This document shows positions 33,131 to 42,414 of a stretch of DNA of 47,679 bases, piece after piece; within the stretch, counting starts at the first letter, position 1, and every line of letters starts with the position of its first letter. Source of the stretch: Bradyrhizobium diazoefficiens (lineage in GTDB: Bacteria; Pseudomonadota; Alphaproteobacteria; Rhizobiales; Xanthobacteraceae); assembly GCF_018131015.1 (NCBI RefSeq), contig NZ_JAFCJJ010000039.1, positions 1 through 47,679 of the forward strand, written 5' to 3'. The position numbers were made by a program, and so were the translations under genes. Below the pieces are notes generated by a model that saw nothing but the letters and a program-made list of their open reading frames with translations, made no database searches and was not told the DNA's origin.

Positions 33131-36100
33131 ATGCTGGGAAAGGAGATCATTCGCATCATTCTGTACGGGGTCGGCCTCGGATCCCTGTCGATGGTCGTCT
33201 ATTTCGCCGGGCCCCTGATCTCGATCGGGGACTGGCGACCGCTCGAAAACTACATCATCCGCGACATCACGATCCTGCTGCTGATGACGGCCGCCGCAGG
33301 CATGGGCGGCTTCACCTTCTACAAGCGGCGGAAAGGCGCGCAGCAGATCGCCGAAGGCATCGCCGGCGAGAATGCGCCGATCGACGACGAGCCGGTCATC
33401 AAGGAGCGGATGAAGGACGCGCTCGCGACCCTGAAGACGGCGGCCGGTGGCAAGTCGGGCTTTCTGTACGACCTGCCCTGGTACGTCATCATCGGTCCGC
33501 CCGGCTCGGGAAAGACCACGGCCCTGGTCAATTCGGGGCTGAAGTTTCCGCTGGCGCAGGGCGCCAAGCCCGCCGCGATCGCCGGCGTCGGCGGCACGCG
33601 TTACTGCGACTGGTGGTTCACCGAGCAGGCCGTCCTGATCGATACCGCCGGGCGCTACACCACCCAGGATTCCGACGCCAAGTCCGACAAGCAAAGCTGG
33701 TTCTCGTTTCTCGACCTCCTGAAGAAGAACCGCCCGCGCCAGCCGATCAACGGCGTCATCGTCGCGATCAGCGTCGAGGACCTCCTGACGCTGCCCCCGG
33801 CCGAGATCACAGCGCATGCGAGCGCCATCCGCGCGCGGCTGCTCGATCTGCATCAGCGGCTGAAGGTGGACTTTCCGGTCTATGCGCTGTTCACCAAGAC
33901 CGATCTCGTCGCCGGCTTCACCGAGTATTTCAGCTACCTCAACGAAATGGGCCGCCGCCAGGTCTGGGGCGCGACGTTCCAGACCGCGAACAAGAAGCAG
34001 AACATGGTCGGCGAGGTCGGCAACCAGTTCGACCAGCTGCTGGAGTGGCTGAGCGAGGAGACGATCGACCGGCTCCAGGAGGAGCCCTCGCCGAACTACC
34101 GGATCACGCTGTTCGGCTTCCCGGCCCAGATGGCGCGGATCAAGACGGTGGTGTCGAGCTTCCTGACCCAGATCTTCGAGCCAACGCGGTACCACGTCAA
34201 CGCGACCTTGCGCGGATTCTACTTCACGTCGGGCACGCAGCAGGGAACGCCGATCGATCAGCTGGTGGGCTCGCTGGCGCGGACCTTCGGCGCCGAGCAG
34301 GTCACGGCCGCCGGCCATTCGGGAACGGGAAAGAGCTTCTTTCTCACCGATTTGATTTCGAAGGTGATCATCGGCGAGGCGGATTGGGTCTCGACCGACA
34401 GGGCCGCAATCCGCCGCGCCCTGATCCTCAAGGCGACCGCGTTCACCCTGATCGGCCTGATCACCGTCGGACTCGGGGTCGCCTGGCTGACCAGCTACAA
34501 GCAGAACCGCGACCTGATCGCCCAGAACGAGCAGGCCGACGACGAATACGCCAACGCGTCCGCGGCACTCGTGAGGCAGACCGTGATCGACGACCGCGAG
34601 CTGCACAAGGTGCTGCCGCTGCTGCACCGGCTGCGCAACACCCCGGTCGGCTTCGGCACGCGAACGGTTCCGACGCCGCGGTCGGCCGAATTCGGCCTCA
34701 GCCAGCGCGACCGGCTGCAATCCTCGGCGGAGACCGCCTATCACACCGCGCTCGAACGGCTGTTCAGGCCGCGCCTGCTGTACCGGCTCGAAGAGCAGCT
34801 CAACGCGCGCATCGCCGAGGGCGGTTTCGTCTACGAGGCCTTGAAGGTCTATTTGATGCTCGGAGGCCTGCATCCCGAGGACAAGGAGCTGATCAAGTCC
34901 TGGATGCAGCGCGACTGGGCCGAAAATCTCTATCCGGGCCCGACCAATGCGGAAGGCCGCAAGCTGCTCGAAGAGCATCTGGTGTCGATGTTCGACCTGG
35001 AGACGGAGGAGCCGCCGCTGGTCGATCTCGACGGACGGCTGGTCCAGGAGGCGCAGAAGACGCTGGCGCGGCTCAGCATTGCGCAGCGCGCCTACGAGTT
35101 GCTGAAGTCCGAGGGCCGAAGCCTGGAGGCAAACGACTGGAGCGTCGCCCGCAAGGGCGGGCTGGACGTGGCGAACGTGTTCGAGGGCGACAAGGGCCAG
35201 AGCCTCGAAAGCATCAGCGTGCCGGCGTTCTACACCTACAGCGGCTTCCAGGAGAAGTTCATCGCCAAGCTCGCGGACCTGTCCGAACGCATGAGGAAGG
35301 ACCGCTGGGTGCTGGGCGAGGCCGGCGAGCAGGCCGCGCTCAATCAGCAATATGAAAATCTCGCCACCAATCTGCTCGATCTCTACGGCAACGACTTCAT
35401 CGCGGCCTGGCGCACCGCCCTGACCAAGCTCAAGCTGAAGAAGCTCCTGGCCGACAAGCCGAAATACCAGGCCCTGCGCGCCGTCTCGGCGCCGACCTCG
35501 CCGCTCCGGCTCATCCTGGAATCGATGCGCGACGAGACCACGCTGACGCGCGAGCGGCCCAAGCCTGCGAATGCGGCAGCGGATGCCAAGACGGGCGCAA
35601 AGACCGATGGCAAGACGGACGCCAAGGCCGCGACCATCGCGCTGCTGTTCAACACCCAGGACGGACCGCCCGGCGCCAAGATCGAGGCCCAGTTCAAGCC
35701 GTATCATCTGGTCGTCGAAGGCGACAGCACGCGGCGGCCGATCGATTCCATCGTCGCCAATCTGAACGATATCGCGCAGAGCCTGACGCTGATCCAGGAG
35801 AACCCGCTGCTGACGGCGCAGGCAACGGCCGCACTCCAGAACCAGGTGGCCGTGCTCCGCAACAACGCCTCGCGCGTGCCGCCGCCGTTCTCGGACATGC
35901 TGCGCGGGGCGGCCGGCGAATTCGAGACCGACATGGCCTCGGCGACTGCGGGGCAATTGCTGGTGACCCTGCGCGACCAGGTCACGCCCGTCTGCCAGCA
36001 GACCGTGTCGAACCGCTATCCCTTCGTGCGCGGCAGCAACCAGGAAGTGCCGCTGGGCGATTTTGCCAAGCTGTTCAGCCCGGGCGGCGTGCTCGACAAG

Positions 36101-36700
36101 TTCTTCACGCAGTCGCTCGCGCCCTATGCCGACACCTCCAAGCCCGAATGGACCTGGCGCAAGGAGAGCCCCGTGGGCAGCACGCTCTCCGCCGACACGA
36201 TCAAGCAGTTCCAGCGTGCGGCCTATATCCGCGACGCGTTCTTCCAGACCGGCGGCAATCAGCCCGCGGTGGCGCTCGCTGTGCAGCCGCCCGTGGTCAG
36301 CGGGCCCGGCGCCAGCGCCAAGATCGAGGTCGGCGGAACCACGATTTCGAGCCCGAACCTGCAGCCGTCGAGCGGCGGCATTTTCTCGCCTGCCCCGCCG
36401 CCGCCCACCCAGCCCGTCAGCAATCCGCCGACCAATGTGCAATGGCCGGCGCCGTCGATGCGAACCGCCATCTCGGTGACGAACGATGCGACCAGCCAAC
36501 CCTCGATTCTCGAGCGCACCGGGCCCTGGTCGCTGTTCCGGCTGCTCGAAGCAGGATCGATGTCGGCGCGCGCGGAAACGGCGACGGCCACGTTCATCGT
36601 CGCCGGCCGCGAACTGAAGTATCAAATCACCACCGGATCGATCAAGAATCCCCTGAACCTCAGCGCGTTGCGCGAGTTTCGCTGCCCGAGCGGATTGTAG
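33131..36700 (+). CDS. tssM: T6SS inner-membrane protein TssM (IcmF)
   Basis: Predicted 1189-residue protein, the main trans-envelope component of the membrane complex. Two N-terminal transmembrane helices (about 8-30 and 44-64) are followed by a cytoplasmic GTPase-like domain with an intact Walker A GPPGSGKT at 122-129 and VLIDTAGRY. A third helix lies near residue 432-455, and a large periplasmic part follows. The C-terminal domain ends TTGSIKNPLNLSALREFRCP. In TssJ-containing systems that end contacts the outer-membrane lipoprotein. The ATG at 33131 has AAGGAAG upstream. Its stop is one base from tagF. Confidence 0.96.
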   Translation: MLGKEIIRIILYGVGLGSLSMVVYFAGPLISIGDWRPLENYIIRDITILLLMTAAAGMGGFTFYKRRKGAQQIAEGIAGENAPIDDEPVIKERMKDALATLKTAAGGKSGFLYDLPWYVIIGPPGSGKTTALVNSGLKFPLAQGAKPAAIAGVGGTRYCDWWFTEQAVLIDTAGRYTTQDSDAKSDKQSWFSFLDLLKKNRPRQPINGVIVAISVEDLLTLPPAEITAHASAIRARLLDLHQRLKVDFPVYALFTKTDLVAGFTEYFSYLNEMGRRQVWGATFQTANKKQNMVGEVGNQFDQLLEWLSEETIDRLQEEPSPNYRITLFGFPAQMARIKTVVSSFLTQIFEPTRYHVNATLRGFYFTSGTQQGTPIDQLVGSLARTFGAEQVTAAGHSGTGKSFFLTDLISKVIIGEADWVSTDRAAIRRALILKATAFTLIGLITVGLGVAWLTSYKQNRDLIAQNEQADDEYANASAALVRQTVIDDRELHKVLPLLHRLRNTPVGFGTRTVPTPRSAEFGLSQRDRLQSSAETAYHTALERLFRPRLLYRLEEQLNARIAEGGFVYEALKVYLMLGGLHPEDKELIKSWMQRDWAENLYPGPTNAEGRKLLEEHLVSMFDLETEEPPLVDLDGRLVQEAQKTLARLSIAQRAYELLKSEGRSLEANDWSVARKGGLDVANVFEGDKGQSLESISVPAFYTYSGFQEKFIAKLADLSERMRKDRWVLGEAGEQAALNQQYENLATNLLDLYGNDFIAAWRTALTKLKLKKLLADKPKYQALRAVSAPTSPLRLILESMRDETTLTRERPKPANAAADAKTGAKTDGKTDAKAATIALLFNTQDGPPGAKIEAQFKPYHLVVEGDSTRRPIDSIVANLNDIAQSLTLIQENPLLTAQATAALQNQVAVLRNNASRVPPPFSDMLRGAAGEFETDMASATAGQLLVTLRDQVTPVCQQTVSNRYPFVRGSNQEVPLGDFAKLFSPGGVLDKFFTQSLAPYADTSKPEWTWRKESPVGSTLSADTIKQFQRAAYIRDAFFQTGGNQPAVALAVQPPVVSGPGASAKIEVGGTTISSPNLQPSSGGIFSPAPPPPTQPVSNPPTNVQWPAPSMRTAISVTNDATSQPSILERTGPWSLFRLLEAGSMSARAETATATFIVAGRELKYQITTGSIKNPLNLSALREFRCPSGL

Positions 36701-36701
36701 G

Positions 36702-37397
36702 ATGCGATGCGGCCTGTTCGGCAAGCTGTCCGCCAAGCGCGATTTCATCGCGCTGTCGACGCCGCGTCCGTTCCTCGAAATGTGGGAGCCGTGGGTTCAG
36801 GCCTGCATGTCGGCCAGCCAGCACGAACTCGGCGGAAACTGGCAGGGCGCCTATCTGACGGCGCCGCTCTGGCGCTTCTGGCTCGGCTCGGACCTGTCGG
36901 GCGCGACCGCGATCGGCGCCTTGATGCCTTCGGTGGATGGCGTGGGACGCTACTACCCGCTCACCTTGCTGGCGGTCACGAGCCCCGAGGTCTCCGTCCC
37001 GCCGCCCGATATCGACGCCCAGGATTCCTGGTTCACTGCTGCGGAGGATTTTTTGCTCTCGACCCTGGACCGGGAGCGGTCATTCGAGCAGATCTCCTCG
37101 GCACTCGATGCATTGCCGGCGCCGCACGTCGAGCCGACGGTCAGCGAGAGCGACGACATCTTTCGCCTCGGCGAGGTCTGCACGGGCCTCGTTTCGGCCG
37201 GAAAGTCCTTTCAGGCTGCGATCACATCATTGCGCGCGAGCAATCACGCGACATCGGCGGCGGCGAGCTTCTGGTGGACCGAGGGCGGAGGCGACTTCCC
37301 GCCTATGGCGCTGGCATCCCGCGGCCTGCCTGATCCGTTCCGTTATGCGACGATGCTGACCGGAAAGCCGCCCGCCGAAGCCACCGGCCGCGCCTGA
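36702..37397 (+). CDS. tagF: T6SS post-translational regulator TagF
   Basis: Predicted 231-residue protein of the TagF/ImpM family. Diagnostic sequence is CGLFGKLSAKRDFIALSTPR and FLEMWEPWVQACMSAS near the start, then GVGRYYPLTLLAV. In Pseudomonas and Agrobacterium TagF represses T6SS at the protein level and is countered by PpkA signalling through Fha. All these partners are encoded here. It starts one base after the tssM stop and is followed by pppA 14 bp on, so it is clearly part of the operon. Confidence 0.9.
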   Translation: MRCGLFGKLSAKRDFIALSTPRPFLEMWEPWVQACMSASQHELGGNWQGAYLTAPLWRFWLGSDLSGATAIGALMPSVDGVGRYYPLTLLAVTSPEVSVPPPDIDAQDSWFTAAEDFLLSTLDRERSFEQISSALDALPAPHVEPTVSESDDIFRLGEVCTGLVSAGKSFQAAITSLRASNHATSAAASFWWTEGGGDFPPMALASRGLPDPFRYATMLTGKPPAEATGRA

Positions 37398-37411
37398 GGT
37401 TGAGAGCACAG

Positions 37412-38206
37412 ATGGACCGATCGTCCTACACCTTCGATGCCGGCGCCCTGACCCATCCGGGCAAGGTGAGGCCCCGGAACGAAGATGCGCTGCTGGCGCG
37501 GGCCGATGTCGGGCTCTGGGCCGTTGCCGACGGCATGGGCGGCCACGATGCCGGCGACGTCGCCAGTCAGATGATCGTCAAGGCGCTCGACGGAATCTCG
37601 AAGGCAGCCTCGGCCGTCGAACTGCTCGAGAGCACCGAAAGCCGCATCTTCGAGGCCAATCGCCAGATCATGGCGCTCAGCCGTGAGCGCGGCGGCGGAG
37701 TGATCGGCTCGACGATCGCCATCCTGCTGATCTCGGAGGACCATTATGCCTGCCTGTGGGCGGGCGACAGCCGGCTATACCTGGTCAACAATGGCGTCGT
37801 CCGGCAGGTATCGCGGGACCATACGGAGGCCGAGGAGATGGTCGCGAGCGGGGCCCTGACCCCCGAGGAGGCCCGGAACTGGCCGCAGAACGTCATCACC
37901 AGGGCGATCGGCGTCCATGAAAATCCGGAGCTCGAGATCATTACCGGTTCATTCGAGGCAACGGACATCTTCGTTCTCTGCAGCGACGGGCTGACGAAGC
38001 ACGTGTCGGATGAGGAGATTCGCCAGCGGGTGTCGGCCGAGGATGCGCAATCCTCCTGTGAGGCTTTGGTGGGGCTTGCCCTGGAAAGAGGCGGGTACGA
38101 CAACATCTCGGTCATCGTCGTTCGCCCGCTGCGAGCCGCCGCCCCGGAGGAGGCCGTGAACACGACCGCGGCCGAGGGTTTGCCGACGACGGACATTTGG
38201 GAGTGA
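37412..38206 (+). CDS. pppA: T6SS PP2C-type protein phosphatase PppA
   Basis: Predicted 264-residue metal-dependent serine/threonine phosphatase. PP2C motifs appear in order: GKVRPRNEDALL near residue 16, LWAVADGMGGHDAGDVAS, IGSTIAILLI, WAGDSRLYLV, and VLCSDGLTKHVSDEEI, then GGYDNISVIVV. All metal-ligating aspartates are present. PppA reverses PpkA phosphorylation of Fha and so turns secretion down. I take ATG 37412 rather than TTG 37400. The stop is four bases ahead of the kinase gene. Confidence 0.95.
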   Translation: MDRSSYTFDAGALTHPGKVRPRNEDALLARADVGLWAVADGMGGHDAGDVASQMIVKALDGISKAASAVELLESTESRIFEANRQIMALSRERGGGVIGSTIAILLISEDHYACLWAGDSRLYLVNNGVVRQVSRDHTEAEEMVASGALTPEEARNWPQNVITRAIGVHENPELEIITGSFEATDIFVLCSDGLTKHVSDEEIRQRVSAEDAQSSCEALVGLALERGGYDNISVIVVRPLRAAAPEEAVNTTAAEGLPTTDIWE

Positions 38207-38210
38207 TGCG

Positions 38211-39983
38211 GTGAAGCCCAAAGATCCATTCCAGTCACCACAGCAGGGCGTCGCTGCCGGCACGCGGCTCAACGGCATCTACGAAATCGATCGCATGATC
38301 GGCATCGGCGGCATGGGCGAGGTCTACAAGGGTCACGAGATCCAGACCGGAACGGCGGTCGCCATCAAGATGCTGGTGCCGGACATGGCGGCCAACGAGG
38401 CCGCGCTGGCGCTGTTCAGGCGTGAGGCATCGGCGCTTCACTACCTGATGCACGACGCCATCGTTCGCTATTTCGTGTTCACCGTCGAGCCGGTCCTGCA
38501 GCGTCCCTATCTCGCGATGGAGTATGTCGACGGGAAATCGCTCGCCGACATGCTCGAAGAAGGACCACTGACGCTCGAGGCGTTGCAACGTCTCACCAAG
38601 CGCGTCGCCTCGGGGCTGCGGGCCGCGCACGAACGCGGGATCATTCACCGCGACGTCTCGCCCGACAACATCATCGTTCCGCAGAGCGACGTGTCCCGCG
38701 CCAAGATCATCGATTTCGGGATCGCGCGCTCGACCCAGCTCGGCGACGCGACGATCATCGGCGCCGGCTTTGCGGGCAAGCACAACTATGTTTCGCCCGA
38801 GCAGATCGGCCTCTACGGCGGCGAGGTCAGCGCGCAGTCCGACGTCTACAGCCTCGGGCTCGTGCTGTTCTACGCGTTGACCGGGCAGAAGCTCGATATG
38901 GGGGGATCGCAGTTTCAGCTCGTCGAGAAGCGCAGGCGGGTCCCCGATCTTGGCGCGGTTGACGCGCGCATCCGTCCGCTGCTGGAGCAGATGCTGCAGC
39001 CGGACCCGAAGGACCGGCCGACGATGGCCCAGGTCGAGGATTGGAACGTCGGAGCAGCTCCGAAGGGCGCGCGGCGCAAGGAGCGCACCGCCCCTCCTGT
39101 GGCCCAGCCGCCGCGGCTGCCGAAGCCGAGGCGCGGCTGGATCAGGCCCGCGGCGATCTCGCTGCTTGCGCTGCTGTTGGTCGGTGCTTCGGCCTTCGCC
39201 TATTACTACTTCGTCTGGAATACGCCGGTCGCTTCCGTTGCGCCTCCTCCAGCCGAACTCCGGCAGGACAAGACGGCGGCGCGTCCCACGGACGGTGGCC
39301 TCTCGCCTGACGGGGCGAAGGACGCCGGTTCAAGGCCGTTGCCGGGCAATCCGCCGCGCGCCGACCTCGCCCGCCGCTTCCTGCAGCAATATGACGGCGG
39401 CGACTGCTTCTTCATCATGCCAGTCGCGGTCGGCGCCAGCGCGGCCGTGGTCGAGGGATTTGGTTCGTCCACAAGCGCCTTCGAGGCGCTGGACCGGTCC
39501 TTCAAGAAGACGCAGGGATTCGAAGCCTCGATCGGCATCCGTCTGGTGACGCCGCAGCAATGCCCCGCCATCACCTTTCTGAACAAGGTGCGCGGCGATG
39601 CGGCACGAACGCCGCGGATTTCGCTCGGATCGGTCAAGATCCGGCCCAACGACACCATCAGCGGCAACATCGAGAACTTTGCCAACCGGGTCGTCGAGCT
39701 GTTGCTGGTCTCGGAGGACGGACAGGTGCAGAACCTGTCCTATTATCTGAAGCCCGGCACGGACGCGCTGTCGTTCTCCATCGAGATGAAGCGCGCGGAA
39801 GAAGGATTGGGATCGAACGTGCCGCAATTGATCATGGCGGTGGCGACCCCTCGCGTGCTCGATTCCCTGCGCCAGCCGCGACCGACCTCGGCCGATCAGT
39901 TCTTCCTCCAGGTCCTCAGCGAGGCGCAGCGCGCCAACATGACGATCAACGCGTCGGCGCGATACGTCACCATCCAGAAATAG
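38211..39983 (+). CDS. ppkA: T6SS serine/threonine kinase PpkA
   Basis: Predicted 590-residue membrane kinase starting at GTG 38211. The cytoplasmic Hanks-type kinase domain (about 24-280) has the glycine loop GIGGMGEVYKG, Lys53 in VAIKML, catalytic HRDVSPDN (Asp148) and DFG at 168-170. Basic, Pro-rich residues lead to one transmembrane helix at about 311-336. The periplasmic part (about 340-590) is not a von Willebrand domain as in Pseudomonas PpkA; it has FLQQYDGGDCFFIMPVAV and a beta-rich end, and may be the sensor. The threonine-phosphorylation pathway switches T6SS assembly on through Fha. Last gene of the right operon. Confidence 0.93.
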   Translation: MKPKDPFQSPQQGVAAGTRLNGIYEIDRMIGIGGMGEVYKGHEIQTGTAVAIKMLVPDMAANEAALALFRREASALHYLMHDAIVRYFVFTVEPVLQRPYLAMEYVDGKSLADMLEEGPLTLEALQRLTKRVASGLRAAHERGIIHRDVSPDNIIVPQSDVSRAKIIDFGIARSTQLGDATIIGAGFAGKHNYVSPEQIGLYGGEVSAQSDVYSLGLVLFYALTGQKLDMGGSQFQLVEKRRRVPDLGAVDARIRPLLEQMLQPDPKDRPTMAQVEDWNVGAAPKGARRKERTAPPVAQPPRLPKPRRGWIRPAAISLLALLLVGASAFAYYYFVWNTPVASVAPPPAELRQDKTAARPTDGGLSPDGAKDAGSRPLPGNPPRADLARRFLQQYDGGDCFFIMPVAVGASAAVVEGFGSSTSAFEALDRSFKKTQGFEASIGIRLVTPQQCPAITFLNKVRGDAARTPRISLGSVKIRPNDTISGNIENFANRVVELLLVSEDGQVQNLSYYLKPGTDALSFSIEMKRAEEGLGSNVPQLIMAVATPRVLDSLRQPRPTSADQFFLQVLSEAQRANMTINASARYVTIQK

Positions 39984-40187
39984 CGCGAGCCGGTATGGCG
40001 GTATTATAAAGCCTCCGAACGGGGCCATTGAACATCGGGCAGCTGTGCCTGTCCGTTATTCGGGCGGATGGCGGCATCAATCGCTCTTCCTGACGCGGCA
40101 CCCAGGGAGGGCCGTCTCTCGGCCCGGGCCGTCGACCGCTTGGCCGCCAGCCGCTCGAACATTTGAACGCGACCCATCGTTTCCACA

Positions 40188-40216
40188 TTGCAAGGCCGCG
40201 CCAGGTCCCGTATAAA
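40188..40216 (+). promoter_or_regulatory. Candidate sigma-70 promoter of the caspase gene
   Basis: TTGCAA (40188-40193), exactly 17 bp, then TATAAA (40211-40216), in an AT-rich patch 55 bp upstream of the caspase ATG. The 288-bp gap after ppkA holds no gene, so the caspase gene is probably transcribed on its own. Confidence 0.55.
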
Positions 40217-40271
40217 TACCTGTATTCTTATAGTGTTTTGGAGCGGTTCGACCGCGGGTTGCAGGGAAGTG

Positions 40272-42344
40272 ATGGCGAGGCTGCTCATTTCAGCGGTCCT
40301 GGCGCTTTGGGGCATCTTCGCCCTGACGACGAATCACGCCTATGCGGTCGAGAAGCGCGTCGCGCTGGTGGTCGGCAACTCCGACTACAAGGATCAGTCC
40401 CTCTCGCTCGGCAATCCCAAGAACGACGCCAACGCAGTCGCCGACGTCCTGCGCTCCCTGGACTTCGAGGTTCAGCTCGTCACCAATGTCGGCAAGCGCG
40501 ACATGGACGGGGTCATGGAGCGCTTCGCGCGGCTGTCGGTGAGCGCCGACACCGCCCTCTTCTTCTATGCCGGCCACGCCATCCAGTATCAGGGCAAGAA
40601 CTATCTGATGCCCGTGGACGCGCAGTTGGAGGACGAGATCAGCATTCGCTACAATCTGGTCGCGGTGGACGACGTGCGCATGACGCTCGATCGTGCGAGC
40701 GGCGTCAAGATCATGGTGCTCGACGCCTGCCGCAACAATCCGATCGCCGACCGCCTTAACCGGATGGCGAATGGCGGCCAGACCCGCGGCGTGTCGGCGA
40801 CGCGCGGCCTTGCACGCATCGACAAGACGCAGGGCATGGTCGTTGCCTATGCGACGGCGCCGGACGATGTCGCGCTCGACGGCACCAACGCAGATCACAG
40901 CCCGTTCAGCACCGCGTTCATCAAGGAAATGCAGGAGCCGGGTCTCGAGATCGGCACGCTGTTTCGAAGGGTCGCGCGTGACGTCAACGATGCGACCGGC
41001 GGCCGCCAGCGGCCGGAGACCTCGATCAGCCTGCTGAGCGACTATTACCTCAATCAGTCGGACCGCAAGATCTGGGAGTCCATGCGCGAGACGGCCGACA
41101 TTCCGCAGATCCGCGAATTCCTGCGGCGGTACCCGAATTCGATCAGCGGGCTCGACGCAAAGTACCGGCTGGACGTGCTCGAGCGCGCCAAGCGCGACCG
41201 CGAAGACGAGGAAGTTCGGATCCGCCGCGAGGCTCTGCGCAAGGAGCTCGAGGAGCAGGAAGCTGCGACCCGCGCCGAAATCGCTCGCCTCAAGCGGGAA
41301 CGCGAACAGGCCGACACGCAGGCCGCGGCGAAGGAGGAGCAGCGCAAACGTGACGAGCAGGCCCAGCTTGCCGCGCTCGAGGAGCAGCGCAAGAAGGACC
41401 AGCAGGCCCAGGCCGAGCGCGTCGCGCAGCAGCAGCGCGAGGAGCAGCAGCGGCTGGCGAAGCTGGAGGAAGAGCGCAAGAACGCCGAGAAGGCATTGGC
41501 GGAGAAGAAGGAAGCCGAGCAGCGCCGCCAGGCCGCGGAGAAGCTGGCAGCTCTCGAGCAGGAGCGGGTGAAGGCGCAGCAGGAAGTCGCCGCCCGCGAG
41601 GAAGCACGGCGCAAGGACGAGGAAGCGCGCCGGAAGGCCGAGGAGACCTGCAAGGCCGAGCAGTCGAACGTCGACGCCGCCGGTCGCGATGAAAGCAAGC
41701 TGAAGGCCTTCATCGGCTCGTCCTCCTGTGCCGACGCCAAGGTGCGGGCGCAGAGCGTCGTCGCCGCCCTCGTCGCCGAGCGCGAGCAGGCGCAGCGGGC
41801 CTGCGATTCCGAGGGCAAGCAGGTTGCGGCCCTCGCCAAGGCTCCCGGAACGACGGAAGCGCGCGACAAGCTGCTCGACCTGCAATCGTCCCTGACCTGC
41901 TCCAGCCTGTCTCCGAAGATCGTCGAGACGCTGGCGCGCGTGAACATCGACATCAAGAAGGCCGTGATCCGCAGCTCGCAGGCCGAGCTCCGCCGCGTCG
42001 GCTGCTACCGTGGTGCCGAGAACGGCGATCTCAACGACGCGACCAAGGACGGGCTGAAGAAGGTCTACGCCGCACTCGGCAAGCCGACCGACGTGCTCGA
42101 CATCGACGACGCAGTGCTGTCCGACCTCAAGAAGACCGACGCGCCGGTCTGCACGCCGCCGAAGGTGGAGCCGGAGGACAAGCCGGTCGCCAGCCGTCCG
42201 TCCCGGACCAAGGCAGCCTCGCGCCCGAGCCGCGCGGTGCACGACGATCGCCCGGCCCCTTCGGCCCGTGCCGAATCCCGCCCGTCATCGGGTGGTGGCG
42301 GCGGCGGTGGTGGCGGCACTTCGGTTCACGGCATCAGCTTCTGA
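40272..42344 (+). CDS. Secreted or anchored caspase-family (peptidase C14) protein with long coiled coil
   Basis: Predicted 690-residue protein. The first 25 residues (MARLLISAVLALWGIFALTT and on to AYA) look like a signal peptide or anchor. A caspase-like domain (about 27-270) follows, with the catalytic dyad His102 in FFYAGHAIQYQGKNYLMPVD and Cys153 in VLDACRNNP, so it should be active. Residues about 345-490 are a highly charged coiled coil (KREREQADTQAAAKEEQRKR type). A small C-terminal domain (about 570-640) and a basic, Ser/Gly-rich tail with a polyglycine run end it. The start ATG 40272 has GGGAAG upstream. It lies directly after the T6SS genes but has its own promoter. A role in stress response or envelope proteolysis is possible; substrate unknown. 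Confidence 0.88.
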   Translation: MARLLISAVLALWGIFALTTNHAYAVEKRVALVVGNSDYKDQSLSLGNPKNDANAVADVLRSLDFEVQLVTNVGKRDMDGVMERFARLSVSADTALFFYAGHAIQYQGKNYLMPVDAQLEDEISIRYNLVAVDDVRMTLDRASGVKIMVLDACRNNPIADRLNRMANGGQTRGVSATRGLARIDKTQGMVVAYATAPDDVALDGTNADHSPFSTAFIKEMQEPGLEIGTLFRRVARDVNDATGGRQRPETSISLLSDYYLNQSDRKIWESMRETADIPQIREFLRRYPNSISGLDAKYRLDVLERAKRDREDEEVRIRREALRKELEEQEAATRAEIARLKREREQADTQAAAKEEQRKRDEQAQLAALEEQRKKDQQAQAERVAQQQREEQQRLAKLEEERKNAEKALAEKKEAEQRRQAAEKLAALEQERVKAQQEVAAREEARRKDEEARRKAEETCKAEQSNVDAAGRDESKLKAFIGSSSCADAKVRAQSVVAALVAEREQAQRACDSEGKQVAALAKAPGTTEARDKLLDLQSSLTCSSLSPKIVETLARVNIDIKKAVIRSSQAELRRVGCYRGAENGDLNDATKDGLKKVYAALGKPTDVLDIDDAVLSDLKKTDAPVCTPPKVEPEDKPVASRPSRTKAASRPSRAVHDDRPAPSARAESRPSSGGGGGGGGGTSVHGISF

Positions 42345-42414
42345 TCGACAGCTTGGCGCGCGACGACCGATCGGGCCTGATCAGCTCCGTGCGCTCTCTT
42401 TGATCCGTTTCGAA

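Noticed and set aside
32095..35355. Long plus-strand frame (1086 codons) overlapping tssL and tssM in another phase
   Set aside because: It crosses the tssL/tssM junction out of frame and has low-complexity Arg/Ala/Gly composition; both real genes are motif-complete.
33116..36748. A 1210-codon open frame on the minus strand antisense to tssM
   Set aside because: It is a high-GC shadow: its translation is Arg/Gly/Leu/His-rich without motifs, whereas the plus strand encodes an unmistakable TssM with Walker A and family C-terminus.
40290..42242. Long minus-strand frame antisense to the caspase gene
   Set aside because: The translation is a Leu/Arg-rich mirror of the charged coiled coil; the sense strand has the signal peptide and catalytic dyad.
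42345..42414. GATCGGGCCTGATC near 42380 considered as a terminator for the caspase and DUF4424 genes
   Set aside because: The stem is only four pairs with a mismatch and lacks a T-run; not supported.
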